Notes: a model not told the origin generated them from the sequence alone. A stretch of DNA of 14,980 nt from Phoronis ovalis (GCA_028565635.1 JAOXYB010029634.1:1-14980); one strand, 5' to 3'. Numbered from the stretch's first letter, positions 1 through 8,525 are shown. Numbers and translations: made by a program.

Positions 1-550
1 GGTAAACAAAAATTTCATGAGAAGGTTTAAGATTAAAACATCTTTCTAGACTGTAAAAGTAGTCGGGTAGGAAAACTGTTCTCTCTCGTCGCAAAAGCAT
101 AGAATTTAAGAATAAGCAACGCTGCAAGCAGATACTTAAGTAATGAACATCAAGAACAAGTAGTATGCATTCAGTGTCATTGTGTGAGCTGAATTCGGCA
201 GTTTTAAAATCATATGGGTTTAGCATTGAATAGAGTGTTTGTTCCTTTAAACTTTTTAAATGAGCATCCTGATATTTCTGTATTCCTTCGTGGGCACCAA
301 CAAGTATACATCTTTGGCTTATTGTTATACTTTGCTCTTGAAAGGGATTGACAACTGTCTTTCCTTTTATAAATTCATTACGGTCAAATTCATTAATGTT
401 GCCGATTTGCAGTCTCTCAGTCTTTGCCATGTCTGCAGTATACATTTGTGCATGTCTTCTGTGCTTCACCAGCTTCTTCTCTAGACGGGAAGTAAACTGT
501 TTAGTATGTGTACCTACGGGCATTTTCTTTGTTTGCGAATTCGTTTTAGC
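1..550 (-). CDS. Partial open frame leaving the window, function unknown
   Basis: The minus strand is open without a stop from 550 (just after a TGA at 553-551) to base 1, giving 183 codons. The first in-frame Met is at 523. In sequence with this much A+T a stop would be expected roughly every 15-20 codons, so this is unlikely by chance and points to a coding exon or a recently lost one. The product starts very basic (TKQFTSRLEKKLVKHRR). It continues through hydrophilic sequence with MAKTERLQIGNINEFDRNEF, then ILVGAHEGIQKYQDAHLKSL, then a Leu/Cys-rich stretch around ECILLVLDVHYLSICLQRC, and finally RRERTVFLPDYF. I recognise no domain. It may be the 3' part of the ankyrin-like relic upstream, or a separate exon whose splice partners lie outside the window. 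Confidence 0.5.
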
Positions 551-870
551 TCAATATGTCTATGTATTCGATTGCTTGTTCCACGCTTAATATATGTTCT
601 GTTATTGCCTCCGGTTCCAAAGTTAACATTATCAGCATTAATTCCAACTAGTAAAAAAGCCTGGTATGACCCAGGACTGATTTCGAACAGCTGACTACTT
701 TTAAGTAAAAAAGATGTCAGATATACAGATCGGTTAAAACTGGAAGCTTTTATTGTCGTTCGTGTAAATAAAAAGAAATTGGTAACTTTATGGTACTCAT
801 AACCATCCATTTCCTTTGGAGTTTGCGCTGTTGTTTCATCATCGAAAAAGATTTCTTGTAAAGCGTAAAT
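517..870 (-). pseudogene. Unrecognised middle segment of the left-edge gene relic
   Basis: This frame is open for 118 codons, from after a TAG at 873-871 to a TAG at 516-514. It contains DDETTAQTPKEMDGYEYHK, a Phe/Leu-rich stretch, ISPGSYQAFLLVGINADN, and a basic end (HRHIELKRIRKQRK). No catalytic motif or named domain is visible. I looked for a nucleotide-binding P-loop (G-x4-GK-S/T), because ankyrin-LRR proteins can carry a Roc GTPase next, and did not find one here. It lies between the ankyrin/LRR-like part and the open frame that reaches the window edge. The basic end runs into the basic start of that next frame around 550-520, so a single small indel there could separate two parts of one original exon. 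That link is inference. Confidence 0.4.
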
Positions 871-895
871 CTAAACAAATCAACTGGACAATTGC

Positions 896-1495
896 TTAGT
901 TTTTGTTCAGACGCCTTAGAGACACTTGGAGTTCACTTATTCCATTAATGTCTAGTTTAAGGATGCTCATTTTTGTAATCCAATTGGGAATCTGGTGAAT
1001 TTCATTATCATAAAAAACAGAAATATGTTTAATATTTCCCGTTTTTCGACTTTTATTATGTTCTATCAAGTAGCATGTTGCTTCTGTCAGCTAGTTTGCG
1101 TTATCTACACCCATATTAAAGGCAAGAAACATCGCTGTATATCTGTTGGTATCACATTTAATGCAATTTCCCTCTGTTGCCATTGATTGACACGTATTGC
1201 AATACGTATACACAATTGCATTGTGTCCAAGTCTATCCTGTGTATTCAAGTCTAGTTCTTGCATATTTAAGTCAGTCTTCGTCGTTTTCACTTTCAATCT
1301 TTTACATTTATGCTTATTTATACGAGTAGATATTAACGTTGTATATCTATTTTGTTTCTGTTTATCATAGTCGGACCCTGTTGCTAATGATTTCAGTTCC
1401 CCATTTTTACAAGCATACGTCAGTGATGGGTACATATTGTCTCTTCCGGTTCTTCTTACCCATTGCTCTATTTTTATGTACGTTTCAGCTGTTTT
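896..1495 (-). pseudogene. Ankyrin-repeat-like segment followed by LRR-like residues
   Basis: This frame runs 200 codons from 1495 down to the TAA at 898-896, broken only by TAG at 1093-1091. Near its start, YPSLTYACKNGELKSL matches the first helix of an ankyrin repeat (TPL-x-YA-x-x-NG pattern). It is followed by GSDYDKQKQNRYTTLIS, which matches the GAD-V-x-x-x-D-x-x-G-x-TPL loop and next helix. DLNTQDRLGHNAIVY is a third such unit. The repeats are short or irregular; several lack the LLE-type second helix, consistent with decay. After the TAG the text continues as NLTEATCYLIEH and then NEIHQIPNWITKMSIL with KLDINGISEL, which has LRR-like N-x-I-x-x-I-P and L-x-L-x-x-N-x-I spacing but an irregular period. 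Ankyrin is the firmer call. LRR is tentative. Confidence 0.5.
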
Positions 1496-1603
1496 TCATT
1501 TCACAATCTTCTTCCATCAATTTCAGTATAATACAGTAACTTTATACTGACTTATAATGTTTAGGCATTTTTTTATTTCATCCATGTCATGTCCGCCTGT
1601 CAT

Positions 1604-2027
1604 CAGGTGCTACATTTGACAAGGACAATGACTACTGTCACTTGTTTATGTCTGCCACGCGCGCAGTAATATAGCTGTGGCAAAATAGCTCATAATAACA
1701 TTTTGTAAATAAATTTTGCTACCTTCGAAATATTTTTCTCACCTGGCTTTTCGCAGCATGATATCTTTTCCGGTTGCTGACTCGTTGATATTGGGCCCTA
1801 GTCAGGGTCAGGCATATTCTGGTCTCCGAAGATAATATCTTAGGGCACTATCTGACTATGCAGCTGAAAAATGAAATTATTTAAGTATGAAAATGCGCAC
1901 ACAAACACTAACGTAAATTAAGCTCAATATGTTTAGATGCATCATAATGAAACATCAAACGACACCTCTGTTTATGCACGGCAAAAGAAAACTAGAGTTT
2001 ATGGATTTGTAGGAAAACAAATAAGCT
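1604..2027. other. Gene-free stretch between two coding relics
   Basis: No reading frame of note. It contains short GC-richer patches (around 1650-1670 and 1790-1810) but no repeat or RNA gene that I can support. If the left-edge relic had a 5' exon or promoter it would lie here, but no clear TATA box or splice donor decides it. Confidence 0.3.
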
Positions 2028-2277
2028 TTACATTTTGGTTGGATGACTTTGTACATGGCTGTTAGTGAGTACATTAACATGAATATAGCCTCCTATAAGA
2101 GAAACAACACCGACAAGAAGCCAAGCATGTAGGTTGTGGCAACACAGCAACATGACCTAATCTAGACTTAATAATACCACTAATCTTCCGCTGCAGGGTG
2201 CCTAGAAGGATCACAACACCTAATAAAAAGGATTTCATAGCTTGTGGGATGATTGGCACAGAATAAGTTTTAAAATT
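2028..2277 (-). pseudogene. Small membrane-protein-like relic in two overlapping frames
   Basis: Two overlapping minus-strand frames each carry a hydrophobic segment. The upstream one, open from 2277 and ending in a stop near 2074, contains a TM-like stretch SFLLGVVILLGTL and a basic loop QRKISGIIKSRLG. The downstream one begins with Met at 2153 and ends with TAA at 2030-2028 (41 codons). It carries AWLLVGVVSLIGGY and a polar tail ending SHPTKM. A single frame change near 2130 would join them into a protein of about 80 residues with a two-helix hairpin. No family was recognised. The frames are short enough that chance cannot be excluded, and the call rests on the matching hydrophobic pattern and locally higher GC. 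Confidence 0.2.
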
Positions 2278-3000
2278 GAATAACTATTTTTCAAATTTTA
2301 AGCTTCTTCATGTTTGGTTTTATTAAAATACTTCTAACTTAATGTTCTTCATTATATAATTCTGCTTTTACTATTTTTTTATGTAATTCAATTGTAATTT
2401 ACCCGTTTTTTACTACAAAGATTGAAGTAAATAAATTATTATTGTTTATTTATGTACAATTCACACTTTGGAGATAGCAAACTGAGTACATAAACTGAGT
2501 ACATGTTTTATTTCCAGCAAAAATATTTGAATTCTTTTCATGTGAATGGCTATCTGGACATCACTACCAGATGTTATAAGAGTCCATTTTTTTTGCTTTT
2601 ATATCATTTATTTATTGCGAATTAGTCTGATTAGTGGGCCCAATAGATACTTTCATAACAATCCATAACGTGTGTGTACTTATAAAATAGTTTGATTCAG
2701 TTATAAACGTTATATTTTATTGCGTTATTTTAAATTTACAGGATTAGTCAAGCACCACTGAAAGCAGTACTTTGTATACGTTTTTGTTTTCTTGCAAAAT
2801 CTATGTCATATATCAATTTGAAACACCTATATAGTGAATACCTTATGTAAATGTATAATGATTTGACGTAAATCAATAGGTATATCCCAGAAGTACACTC
2901 ACCTAATAGTTTCTATTCACTGCGGGTATAGAGAACTATCTAGGTCACGGGTTAAGGGTTAACAACACAAGAAAGGTCTTTAAAAAAGACTGGCGCTCCA
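2278..3000. other. Gene-free AT-rich stretch
   Basis: No coding signal. It holds a perfect 13-bp tandem duplication (AAACTGAGTACAT at 2479-2491 and 2492-2504), homopolymer T runs, and a GGGTTAA doublet around 2949-2961. Nothing else supportable was seen. Confidence 0.35.
2479..2504. repeat. 13-bp tandem duplication, two perfect copies
   Basis: AAACTGAGTACAT occurs at 2479-2491 and immediately again at 2492-2504 without mismatch. This is a simple local duplication, probably from replication slippage. Confidence 0.8.
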
Positions 3001-3226
3001 GTATTTCAAATAAATATTCCTAGATAACATAAGTATACTGTATGAGCACCAAAGATGTACACGTAAATGTTGATAAGCTAAATAAATGCATTATTTGTGC
3101 ACAGCAGTTTTATAGATATGTAATTGTAAATATCACTGCGTATTACTCAGTAGTACTCGTGGTATTTTCAAATAAATATTCCAGAAATACCTTATACTGT
3201 ATGAACACCAAACATGTACACTTAAA
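3001..3226. repeat. Imperfect ~65-bp direct repeat, two copies 161 bp apart
   Basis: Copy one (3001-3066) and copy two (3162-3226) share GTATTTCAAATAAATATTCC near their starts (one extra T in copy two). Both then carry ATACTGTATGA, CACCAAA and ATGTACAC in the same order, with scattered substitutions and small indels. The spacer (3067-3161) is not obviously repeated. The second copy runs on into the dispersed repeat that recurs near 8530, so this may be a tandem internal part of a larger old mobile element. A 79-codon plus-strand frame crosses both copies and I treat it as incidental. Confidence 0.7.
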
Positions 3227-3330
3227 CGCAAACTATGAAGAATTGCATTCTAAACATTATATCTGGGGAACAGAGTTATAATAACTGTTCAAGGAATGCA
3301 GGGAAAATCTAATTTGCGCATTCCAGTATA
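3198..3330 (+). repeat. Dispersed repeat, copy 1
   Basis: This stretch aligns by eye with 8530-8655. Shared landmarks in order are an ACATGTACAC/CCATGTTTAC block, an ACTATGAAG/GGCTGAAG block, TGCATTCTAA, ATTATA, and TTATAATA followed by CTGTTCAA. An ATTTGCGCA/ATTTGTGCA block ends the match. Identity looks like roughly 70% with small indels. It is likely an old, unclassified transposable-element family. Confidence 0.55.
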
Positions 3331-3350
3331 CTATCAGCTGGACTGCCAGG

Positions 3351-3595
3351 TGACAACATAATCTTGGCAAGCAGTGTTCAGCGAATGAAACCAAATACAC
3401 TTATATAATCCTTTTTCATTGTTTACAATAAAGACATAGGCATGTTTATAAATGTTTGTAACTACCATGTACATGATGTGGAAATAATTACCTTTAAAAA
3501 TAGTGTAACTGGAAACTCGAAGGGTTTATTGTACATGAAAGAAATGTAAGGGCTAACGTCCACTATTTGAACATTAATCCATTTATAGTAATAAA
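3351..3595. other. Short gene-free stretch
   Basis: No coding frame, RNA gene or clear repeat was seen. Confidence 0.3.
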
Positions 3596-3599
3596 ATCG

Positions 3600-4080
3600 G
3601 CATTATCACTCAACGAATAATTTAGTCACCATCTCCGCTGAGTAATCCAGTTAACTGGTAACCTTTATCAATACCAGCTACAGGTGTAATGAGTTTAACA
3701 GACTGAATTGTTGTTCACAGTAAAATGACGTGAACAATAAGATAAAATATCCCTGATGTTTAATCGATTATGCATCACATATAAATTTGATCTAACATCA
3801 GCTGGTTCACCATTAGTTAAAGCTTCGCCCTTTCAGCCAGTATTTAAATTCATCTAATAAATCGTCAGGCGGTTTTATCTGATCAACCACCAGTCACAGA
3901 TTCACCGATTAACTTTATCCGTTAAATCATTAATTAAAATTACGTGCAGATTCGTCTAGTGAATCAGTTAATCATGAGTTAAGGGTTTATTCCGACTAAT
4001 CACCAGTGCACTGATCCGGCATAGATTTATCAGATAAACCATTAGTCAGATATCTATCTGATCACAGGTGGTTTCCCTGA
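3600..4080. repeat. Degenerate ~26-bp repeat array rich in GATTA/TAATC
   Basis: Related units recur with drift. The clearest pair is 3874-3899 (TTTATCTGATCAACCACCAG...) and 4026-4051 (TTTATCAGATAAACCATTAG...), identical at about three quarters of positions. Weaker relatives include the stretches around 3850-3872, 3899-3940 and 3950-4000, and earlier ones such as the TTTATCAATACCAGCTACAG block near 3664-3683. The area is dotted with TAATC/GATTA cores, including a palindromic TAATCGATTA near 3762. It reads as a decayed minisatellite. The cores also match the binding preference of homeodomain proteins, but no promoter context supports a regulatory role. Confidence 0.45.
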
Positions 4081-4262
4081 CGAAATTCTGAATTAATGCT
4101 GGACAACCCGTAGCTGTGTGGCGGCCATTACAAAGCGTGCTTTCTGTCGAAACTGCTTCTTAAGATATTGAAATAGATGTGTTTAGATCAACAAACATAA
4201 AGGTAAGGGTAATTAAAGCTCGTCTATTTTAATGTTGGCAGCCCTTTCAGTTCTTAACTGCT

Positions 4263-4469
4263 ATGTTATGCGTCAAACGAGAGGGGTCAACGAATTTTGA
4301 GTCTAGTGATGGGTTAGGTGAAATTGTCAGGATGTACACAAAATTAGCTCTCATTTATTTTGAAGCACAAAAACGACCTAAAATCAATGATAAAAATAGC
4401 ATAGAATGGAATATTTATCATAGTAGAAAATTGTGTGAATTTAGCAACTTAAATTATATTATTTTTTGA
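4263..4469 (+). CDS. Possible coding exon, function unknown
   Basis: The frame is open from just after a TAA near 4230 to TGA at 4467-4469; the Met shown is at 4263. The product has ordinary protein composition, with MLCVKREGSTNFESSDGLGE followed by VRMYTKLALIYFEAQKRPK. A good splice acceptor (GCCCTTTCAG) ends at 4250. A donor-like AAAG/GTAAGG lies at 4199-4208, which would leave an intron of only 48 bp with a compatible phase. The upstream side has no in-frame Met, so a start inside this exon or a non-coding first exon would be needed. A GCGGCCATTAC element at 4121-4131 resembles a YY1-type site. No domain was recognised, and chance remains a real possibility. Confidence 0.2.
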   Translation: MLCVKREGSTNFESSDGLGEIVRMYTKLALIYFEAQKRPKINDKNSIEWNIYHSRKLCEFSNLNYIIF

Positions 4470-4890
4470 AGGTCTACTTTAAATAATTCGGAAAAAAGAT
4501 ATTGAAAACTGTGATATGTTCAATATCGGGTATCATCAGACCTATTAATAGAGCATTATTTTTGATACTTAAAAAGTGACTCAAATAGTAACATACATTT
4601 TTAAGAAGTTAAATCATTAGAGTAATACAATACATCGTAAAACGTCATAGTTTTGACCAATGAAGTTATGAAATAGTGTCTCAAACTTGCCTTTCTTTAA
4701 ATAAAACAGCCATTTTCAACTGAAACGGATGCAAATTCAACACCATTTAGCATGTTTCCACGTTTATAATGATATATCTATTAGAAATAACACTGTTTAA
4801 AGAAATACTGTTGTTTTATTTCGAGTCGAGTCTCAAGTAAACCCAGTATAATGATATCTGCAAGAGAAATAACTCATATTATAAGTAATA
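4470..4890. other. Gene-free stretch, possible body of a minus-strand SINE
   Basis: No reading frame is supported. If the tRNA-like sequence at 4906-4978 heads a SINE, its body would extend leftward into this stretch, but I see no recognisable core domain or tail. There is an isolated perfect ATGCAAAT octamer at 4729-4736. Confidence 0.25.
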
Positions 4891-4898
4891 GAGTAAGA

Positions 4899-4980
4899 TC
4901 CTGGAGGATTCGAATATGTGCTAATGGTATCTGAAAACAATGAAAAACCGAGTGCATTAACCACTAAGCCTTTTTTCGCG
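4899..4980 (-). repeat. tRNA-derived sequence, probable SINE head or tRNA pseudogene
   Basis: On the minus strand, GGCTTAGTGGTTAATGCAC (4970-4952) is a near-perfect Pol III A box with the D-loop of a Ser/Leu-type tRNA. ATATTCGAATCC (4917-4906) is a B-box-like sequence. The distance between them, about 53 bases, matches tRNAs with a long variable arm. The T stem does not pair (the 5' side lacks the GG) and the acceptor arm starts with a run of A, so it cannot be a working tRNA. A SINE promoter or tRNA pseudogene is the natural reading. CCCTAA-rich sequence begins about 25 bases beyond its 5' end. Confidence 0.5.
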
Positions 4981-5003
4981 TAACTGCACCAATAATTAAA
5001 ATG

Positions 5004-5024
5004 CTAACCCTACCATAACCCTAG
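5004..5024. repeat. Short CCCTAA-like telomeric motif, first of two
   Basis: Degenerate CCCTAA units open the 215-bp repeat here and again at 5219-5239, where the second copy reads ACCCTACCCTAACCCTAG. The TTAGGG family is the usual animal telomere repeat. Two or three imperfect units are too few for a real interstitial telomere and could be chance or microsatellite. Confidence 0.4.
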
Positions 5025-5433
5025 CCTCAATCCTACCCTAAGTATAATAGTGAAACATATATCTGAACCTAGTTACAGCAGCATATATCTGAACATATAA
5101 ATACAGGGAGCAAATATATCATAGTATTATTCTCTTAGAATACTTTCTGAACAGCATAGAAGCATTGGAGAAGATACCATCATCCACACTTATTGAAGAT
5201 GGAGTAGAAACCATCATCCTAACCCTACCCTAACCCTAGCCTCAATCATACCCTAAGTATAATAGTGAAACATATATCTGAACCTAGTTACAGCAGCATA
5301 TATCTGAACATATAAATACAGGGAGCAAATATATCATAGTATTATTCTCTTAGAATACTTTCTGAACAGCATAGACGCATTGGAGAAGATACCATCAGCC
5401 ATACTTATTGAAGATGGAGTAGAAACCACCATC
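5004..5433. repeat. Tandem duplication, two 215-bp copies
   Basis: Copy one is 5004-5218 and copy two is 5219-5433. They differ at six positions that I could count (about 97% identity) with no indels. Each starts with telomere-like CTAACCCTACCNTAACCCTA. Each also contains an internal doublet CATATATCTGAAC, 26 bases apart (first copy at 5056 and 5082). The low divergence means the duplication is young compared with the other repeats here. It may be part of a longer satellite family of which only two copies fall in this window. Confidence 0.9.
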
Positions 5434-6637
5434 CTTATTTATCGAGAGATGGAATTCGCATCAGATGATAATGCAGAGACAGGGCAATTTAATTCATTCA
5501 TAGCGGTACGACCAAATATGTTGTCTCTTGCAGTCTGAATGGTCAGATAGTATGGGGAACAGACCCAGGGGGTACTCATAAACCATAAACCCTCTTAACT
5601 ATGTTTTCTTACCAGTGTAACTAAAATGTAAAACCGTTTTTTTTTATGTCAAAAATCTGATTCTCTTTATTTTGCTATTTCGGCCAAAAATGCCTATTCT
5701 GCTAATTTAATGAATAAACCGGATACATAGTGTTAATTTGAAAACGTTTCCACTGAGATGACACATCCCTATATGGGAAACAAATTTTGTGCTGGATGGT
5801 TCCGAGGCATGCAAAATTTGTAAAATTAATAACGGAATTAAGAATTGAAATTCACACGTATTTGAAATGTCCTGGTTAGGATAGACATCCTAATGAGCTC
5901 TATGTCGCATATGATTTAGACTATCAATCCAGACCATGAAATAGAAGAAATGAAAAAAATATATCAGTCTATATAACAAGTTATCCGAAGCTAAATCTGG
6001 TGGATTAATTTCAATAAAATGTATGATAATGAAGATATTTGTACCTCATTTGAGACTGAAATTGCAATACCCAAAAAGTAGCTTCATATATATAAACTTT
6101 CTTTCTCATCAATTTTCCGCAAGCTATATCTCGAATACGGTCTGAGGTACAGGCACGGTACTTGTTGTGCGGTATCCTTGAGGTAAGTCAGTGTTGACCA
6201 TGGGGTTTGGCCTTTATTGTTTGGCATCTTTTCAATTATGTAAAACTAAGGAACAGTTGTTCTTACAAGTTTGAAGTTTGACCTATGACATCCCCAGGAT
6301 GGGGATAGTTGATCTTGCTAGGTCATCTCCAACTTTCAGAAATGAGACTCGCATATGTCCTTTTGAGGTCATTCAGACGTATTGGGTAATTTTGAAGTCA
6401 ACAGAAATCGAAAAAAATTGAAGTTATTATTCCTATATAGATGATTTTATTATTTAAGTTGTTTACTGGTTTAGTGTTGTACTTAATATTTAGAGGGTTA
6501 ATGGATTTTCCAGATTTTATTATTAATTACATCTAGCCTCAACTTGATTACTAATTAGGACATTCACCCGGACGTTCACACATATACTACGGTGTCAGTG
6601 GAGGGTGAGTCTGGATAAATCCATCCATTAATGTTCC
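5434..6637. other. Long stretch without a supported gene
   Basis: AT-rich with T runs (about 5638-5646). A good donor-like GAG/GTAAGT lies at 6180-6187 but has no convincing exon beside it. A GC-balanced patch (6270-6375) carries three nuclear-receptor half sites (TGACCT at 6279-6284, AGGTCA at 6320-6325 and 6366-6371). It also has a 7-bp stem, ATCCCCA/TGGGGAT, at 6290-6306. No coding frame of note. Confidence 0.35.
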
Positions 6638-6657
6638 GTACCTTCTCGAGAAGGTAC
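6638..6657. repeat. Perfect 20-bp palindrome
   Basis: GTACCTTCTCGAGAAGGTAC is exactly its own reverse complement, and the symmetry stops at both ends (6637 C and 6658 T do not pair). It could be a site for a dimeric DNA-binding protein or the core of a small inverted repeat. No TATA box or gene is adjacent. Confidence 0.85.
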
Positions 6658-8525
6658 TTCAAAACTAACAGGTGGATTTCTTCAAACTGTAAAAGAGAAC
6701 ATTGTAGTAATCGTATATTACAATATGACACAAACTGTTAAGGTGTTAACAATTTTTTTTTATATACCCTATGGGTGGTAAACAGCATAACTAGCTGGGG
6801 GGACCTATTTGACAGCTTATGTACATGTGTTTGGTGGCAGTGAATTATACTGTATCCCCGGGATACAAGCAGACTGCAGACGTATTGATAAAATGTTTAT
6901 TTTACTGATAAATTTGGACATCTGTATGTGTAACACTTGTAATTCGAAAACATTAATATGTTGCTTAGCGGAATTTCATGATATAAAATGGAACTTTTAG
7001 AGCTGGAATAGAAAAGGTAGCTTTAAAAAATTAACACCGTTTTATAAAGTACACATTTTCTTGTCTACAATGGCCGCACAAGTCTATTTTATAAAGTTTG
7101 AAATAATAGGAAATACAGGAATATGGCACACAGGCAACTACTATAACCATTATGAACTATGTTTATTTAAACAAATGCCCATGGGCTACTATTTAGTGCA
7201 GGCCAGAGTAATATAGTGTTTGTTAATAAATAACCATGAGACTATCAAACTCTATCTTTAGAACCAATCCACACTAGAATTAGTGTTTTATTTAATCAAA
7301 GGAAAGCTACTAAAATTAGCTGTAAACTCAATTAATGCAAATTAATAAATGGGCCATGCTACGTCAGCTGATTTTCATACTTATAGGTTCAAACTATGAA
7401 TTTGAAAACTGATATTCTTAGAAAACATATGGTTCTTTATGGTAGCATAGGTGTGGTAGATTCACCACTCTTATAAGTTACAGCGTGTAAAATTATGCTA
7501 TTCTTTCGAATATTCTGGAAAAAGAAATATGCAATGGGTCAAGGTTCTAACATGTTAGTATGTGTACCAAAAATCGTTGAAATCCGCGGACCTCCCTCAG
7601 CCGGCCCCCGTCTCAGACAATAAGCATTCATAGCAATCTCTAAACTGACAATGTCTTATTATGATAAAATGAAGAAAACCTAGTCTAGCAGACATACACA
7701 GTTATGCATAGGAACTCATCCAAAATCTCTAATATAAGTATTCCATCCCCAAATTGGGGTACATTTACAGAAGTTTAAAAATGTCTAGTCTTGCCTGCGG
7801 TCCTTTTCATAGCCATTTACATTATGTTTATATAAGTTAACATTGTTTTTTGGATGTTATTTCAGCATCAATACTAATACAAACAAATTTAGCAAAGATC
7901 CTGATACCATAATTTACGAAAAACTAAAAAAATAACTTCGTTCAAACGCATATTTGTATAATATCTGCAAAGTAATCCATTAAACAGTCAACTTATAACA
8001 GAAACGAAAAAAACTGAACGCTTATAAAAAAAAATTACAAAAGGAACTCTTAAGGAAGCATCACAAAACTCGCTAAACAATAACTGGGATACACAGCCTA
8101 TTGGGATTGTATCTTTATACCTTACCCTATAAACAAAGTTGCGTGTGTTCATGCCTTGTGTACGTCATTCGTGCCACAACTTAATATCACATAAATAATT
8201 TTGAAACAATAATCTTGTAAATATTTATAATATATAGTAAACAGATACTGTTTTAAAAACTGACAGAAAAGTGATAAAATTCGAGGCTAAATGTATACAA
8301 ATGTATATTGGATGTGTACTAGTAGGCGAATCTTATAGTTATTTCAGATACCTTAGCTGTTTCTTTATATATTATTGAAAATCTTTTCAAAATACTGCGA
8401 GTATTTGTCTTTTTTAAAGTCCTTGCCTCTTATGAGTTGGTCTCAGATTATGATCCACTTTGTCTGGTAGAAACAACTGATAATGGCATATGCAACAAAT
8501 CACAAGATTGTCTTATCATTGCATT
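6658..8525. other. Long stretch without a supported gene
   Basis: Mostly AT-rich intergenic or intronic sequence. Contents seen are a perfect ATGCAAAT octamer at 7335-7342, a CRE-like TACGTCA near 7361, a 34-base GC-rich patch at 7582-7615, and a CCCCAAATTGGGG palindrome near 7746-7760. The longest plus frame (6809-7000) has no protein-like signature. Confidence 0.35.
7582..7615. other. Isolated GC-rich patch
   Basis: About 34 bases (from TCCGCGGACC through GGCCCCCGTCTC) are much richer in G+C than the surroundings on both sides. No frame, promoter or repeat is evident. It could be a transposon fragment, a small CpG-containing element or chance. Confidence 0.4.

Larger units (their letters stand above)
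1..1603 (-). pseudogene. Decayed ankyrin-repeat-like gene, continues beyond the left edge
   Basis: Read on the minus strand, the interval gives consecutive protein-like stretches that switch frame or hit stops. The first is 1603-1526, starting MTGGHDMDEIKK and ended by TGA at 1525-1523. A short piece containing LMEEDCEMKN follows in another frame, ended by TGA at 1487-1485. Next is 1495-1094, ended by TAG at 1093-1091. The same frame then reopens from 1090 to 899, up to TAA at 898-896. After these come 870-517 and 550-1, again in different frames. The composition is protein-like throughout: mixed charged and hydrophobic residues with few low-complexity runs. The order of content is ankyrin-like, LRR-like, then unknown. 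At least two stops and three frame changes argue for a pseudogene. Indel errors in an unpolished assembly, or introns I cannot place, are alternatives. I do not recognise the parent gene. Confidence 0.55.

Noticed and set aside
260-590. Two overlapping plus-strand frames (260-484 and 348-590)
   Set aside because: They lie antisense to the 183-codon minus-strand open frame, are Cys/Phe/Leu-rich and read like its complement.
995-1539. Plus-strand frames at 995-1186 and 1339-1539
   Set aside because: They are antisense to the ankyrin-like segment and show Phe/Ser/Tyr-rich shadow composition.
3042-3281. 79-codon plus frame
   Set aside because: It crosses both copies of the 65-bp direct repeat and the dispersed repeat; no protein signature.
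4500-4560. Minus-strand CTGATGA that could start a hammerhead ribozyme core
   Set aside because: No GAAA box or stems at the required spacing. The CTGATGA at about 1600 on the minus strand fails the same test.
4906-4978. Functional tRNA gene
   Set aside because: T stem and acceptor stem do not pair; only the promoter boxes are preserved.
5004-5240. True interstitial telomere
   Set aside because: Only two or three imperfect CCCTAA units per copy, inside a longer non-telomeric repeat.
6180-6187. Strong splice donor GAG/GTAAGT
   Set aside because: No open exon with coding character or a matching acceptor is next to it.
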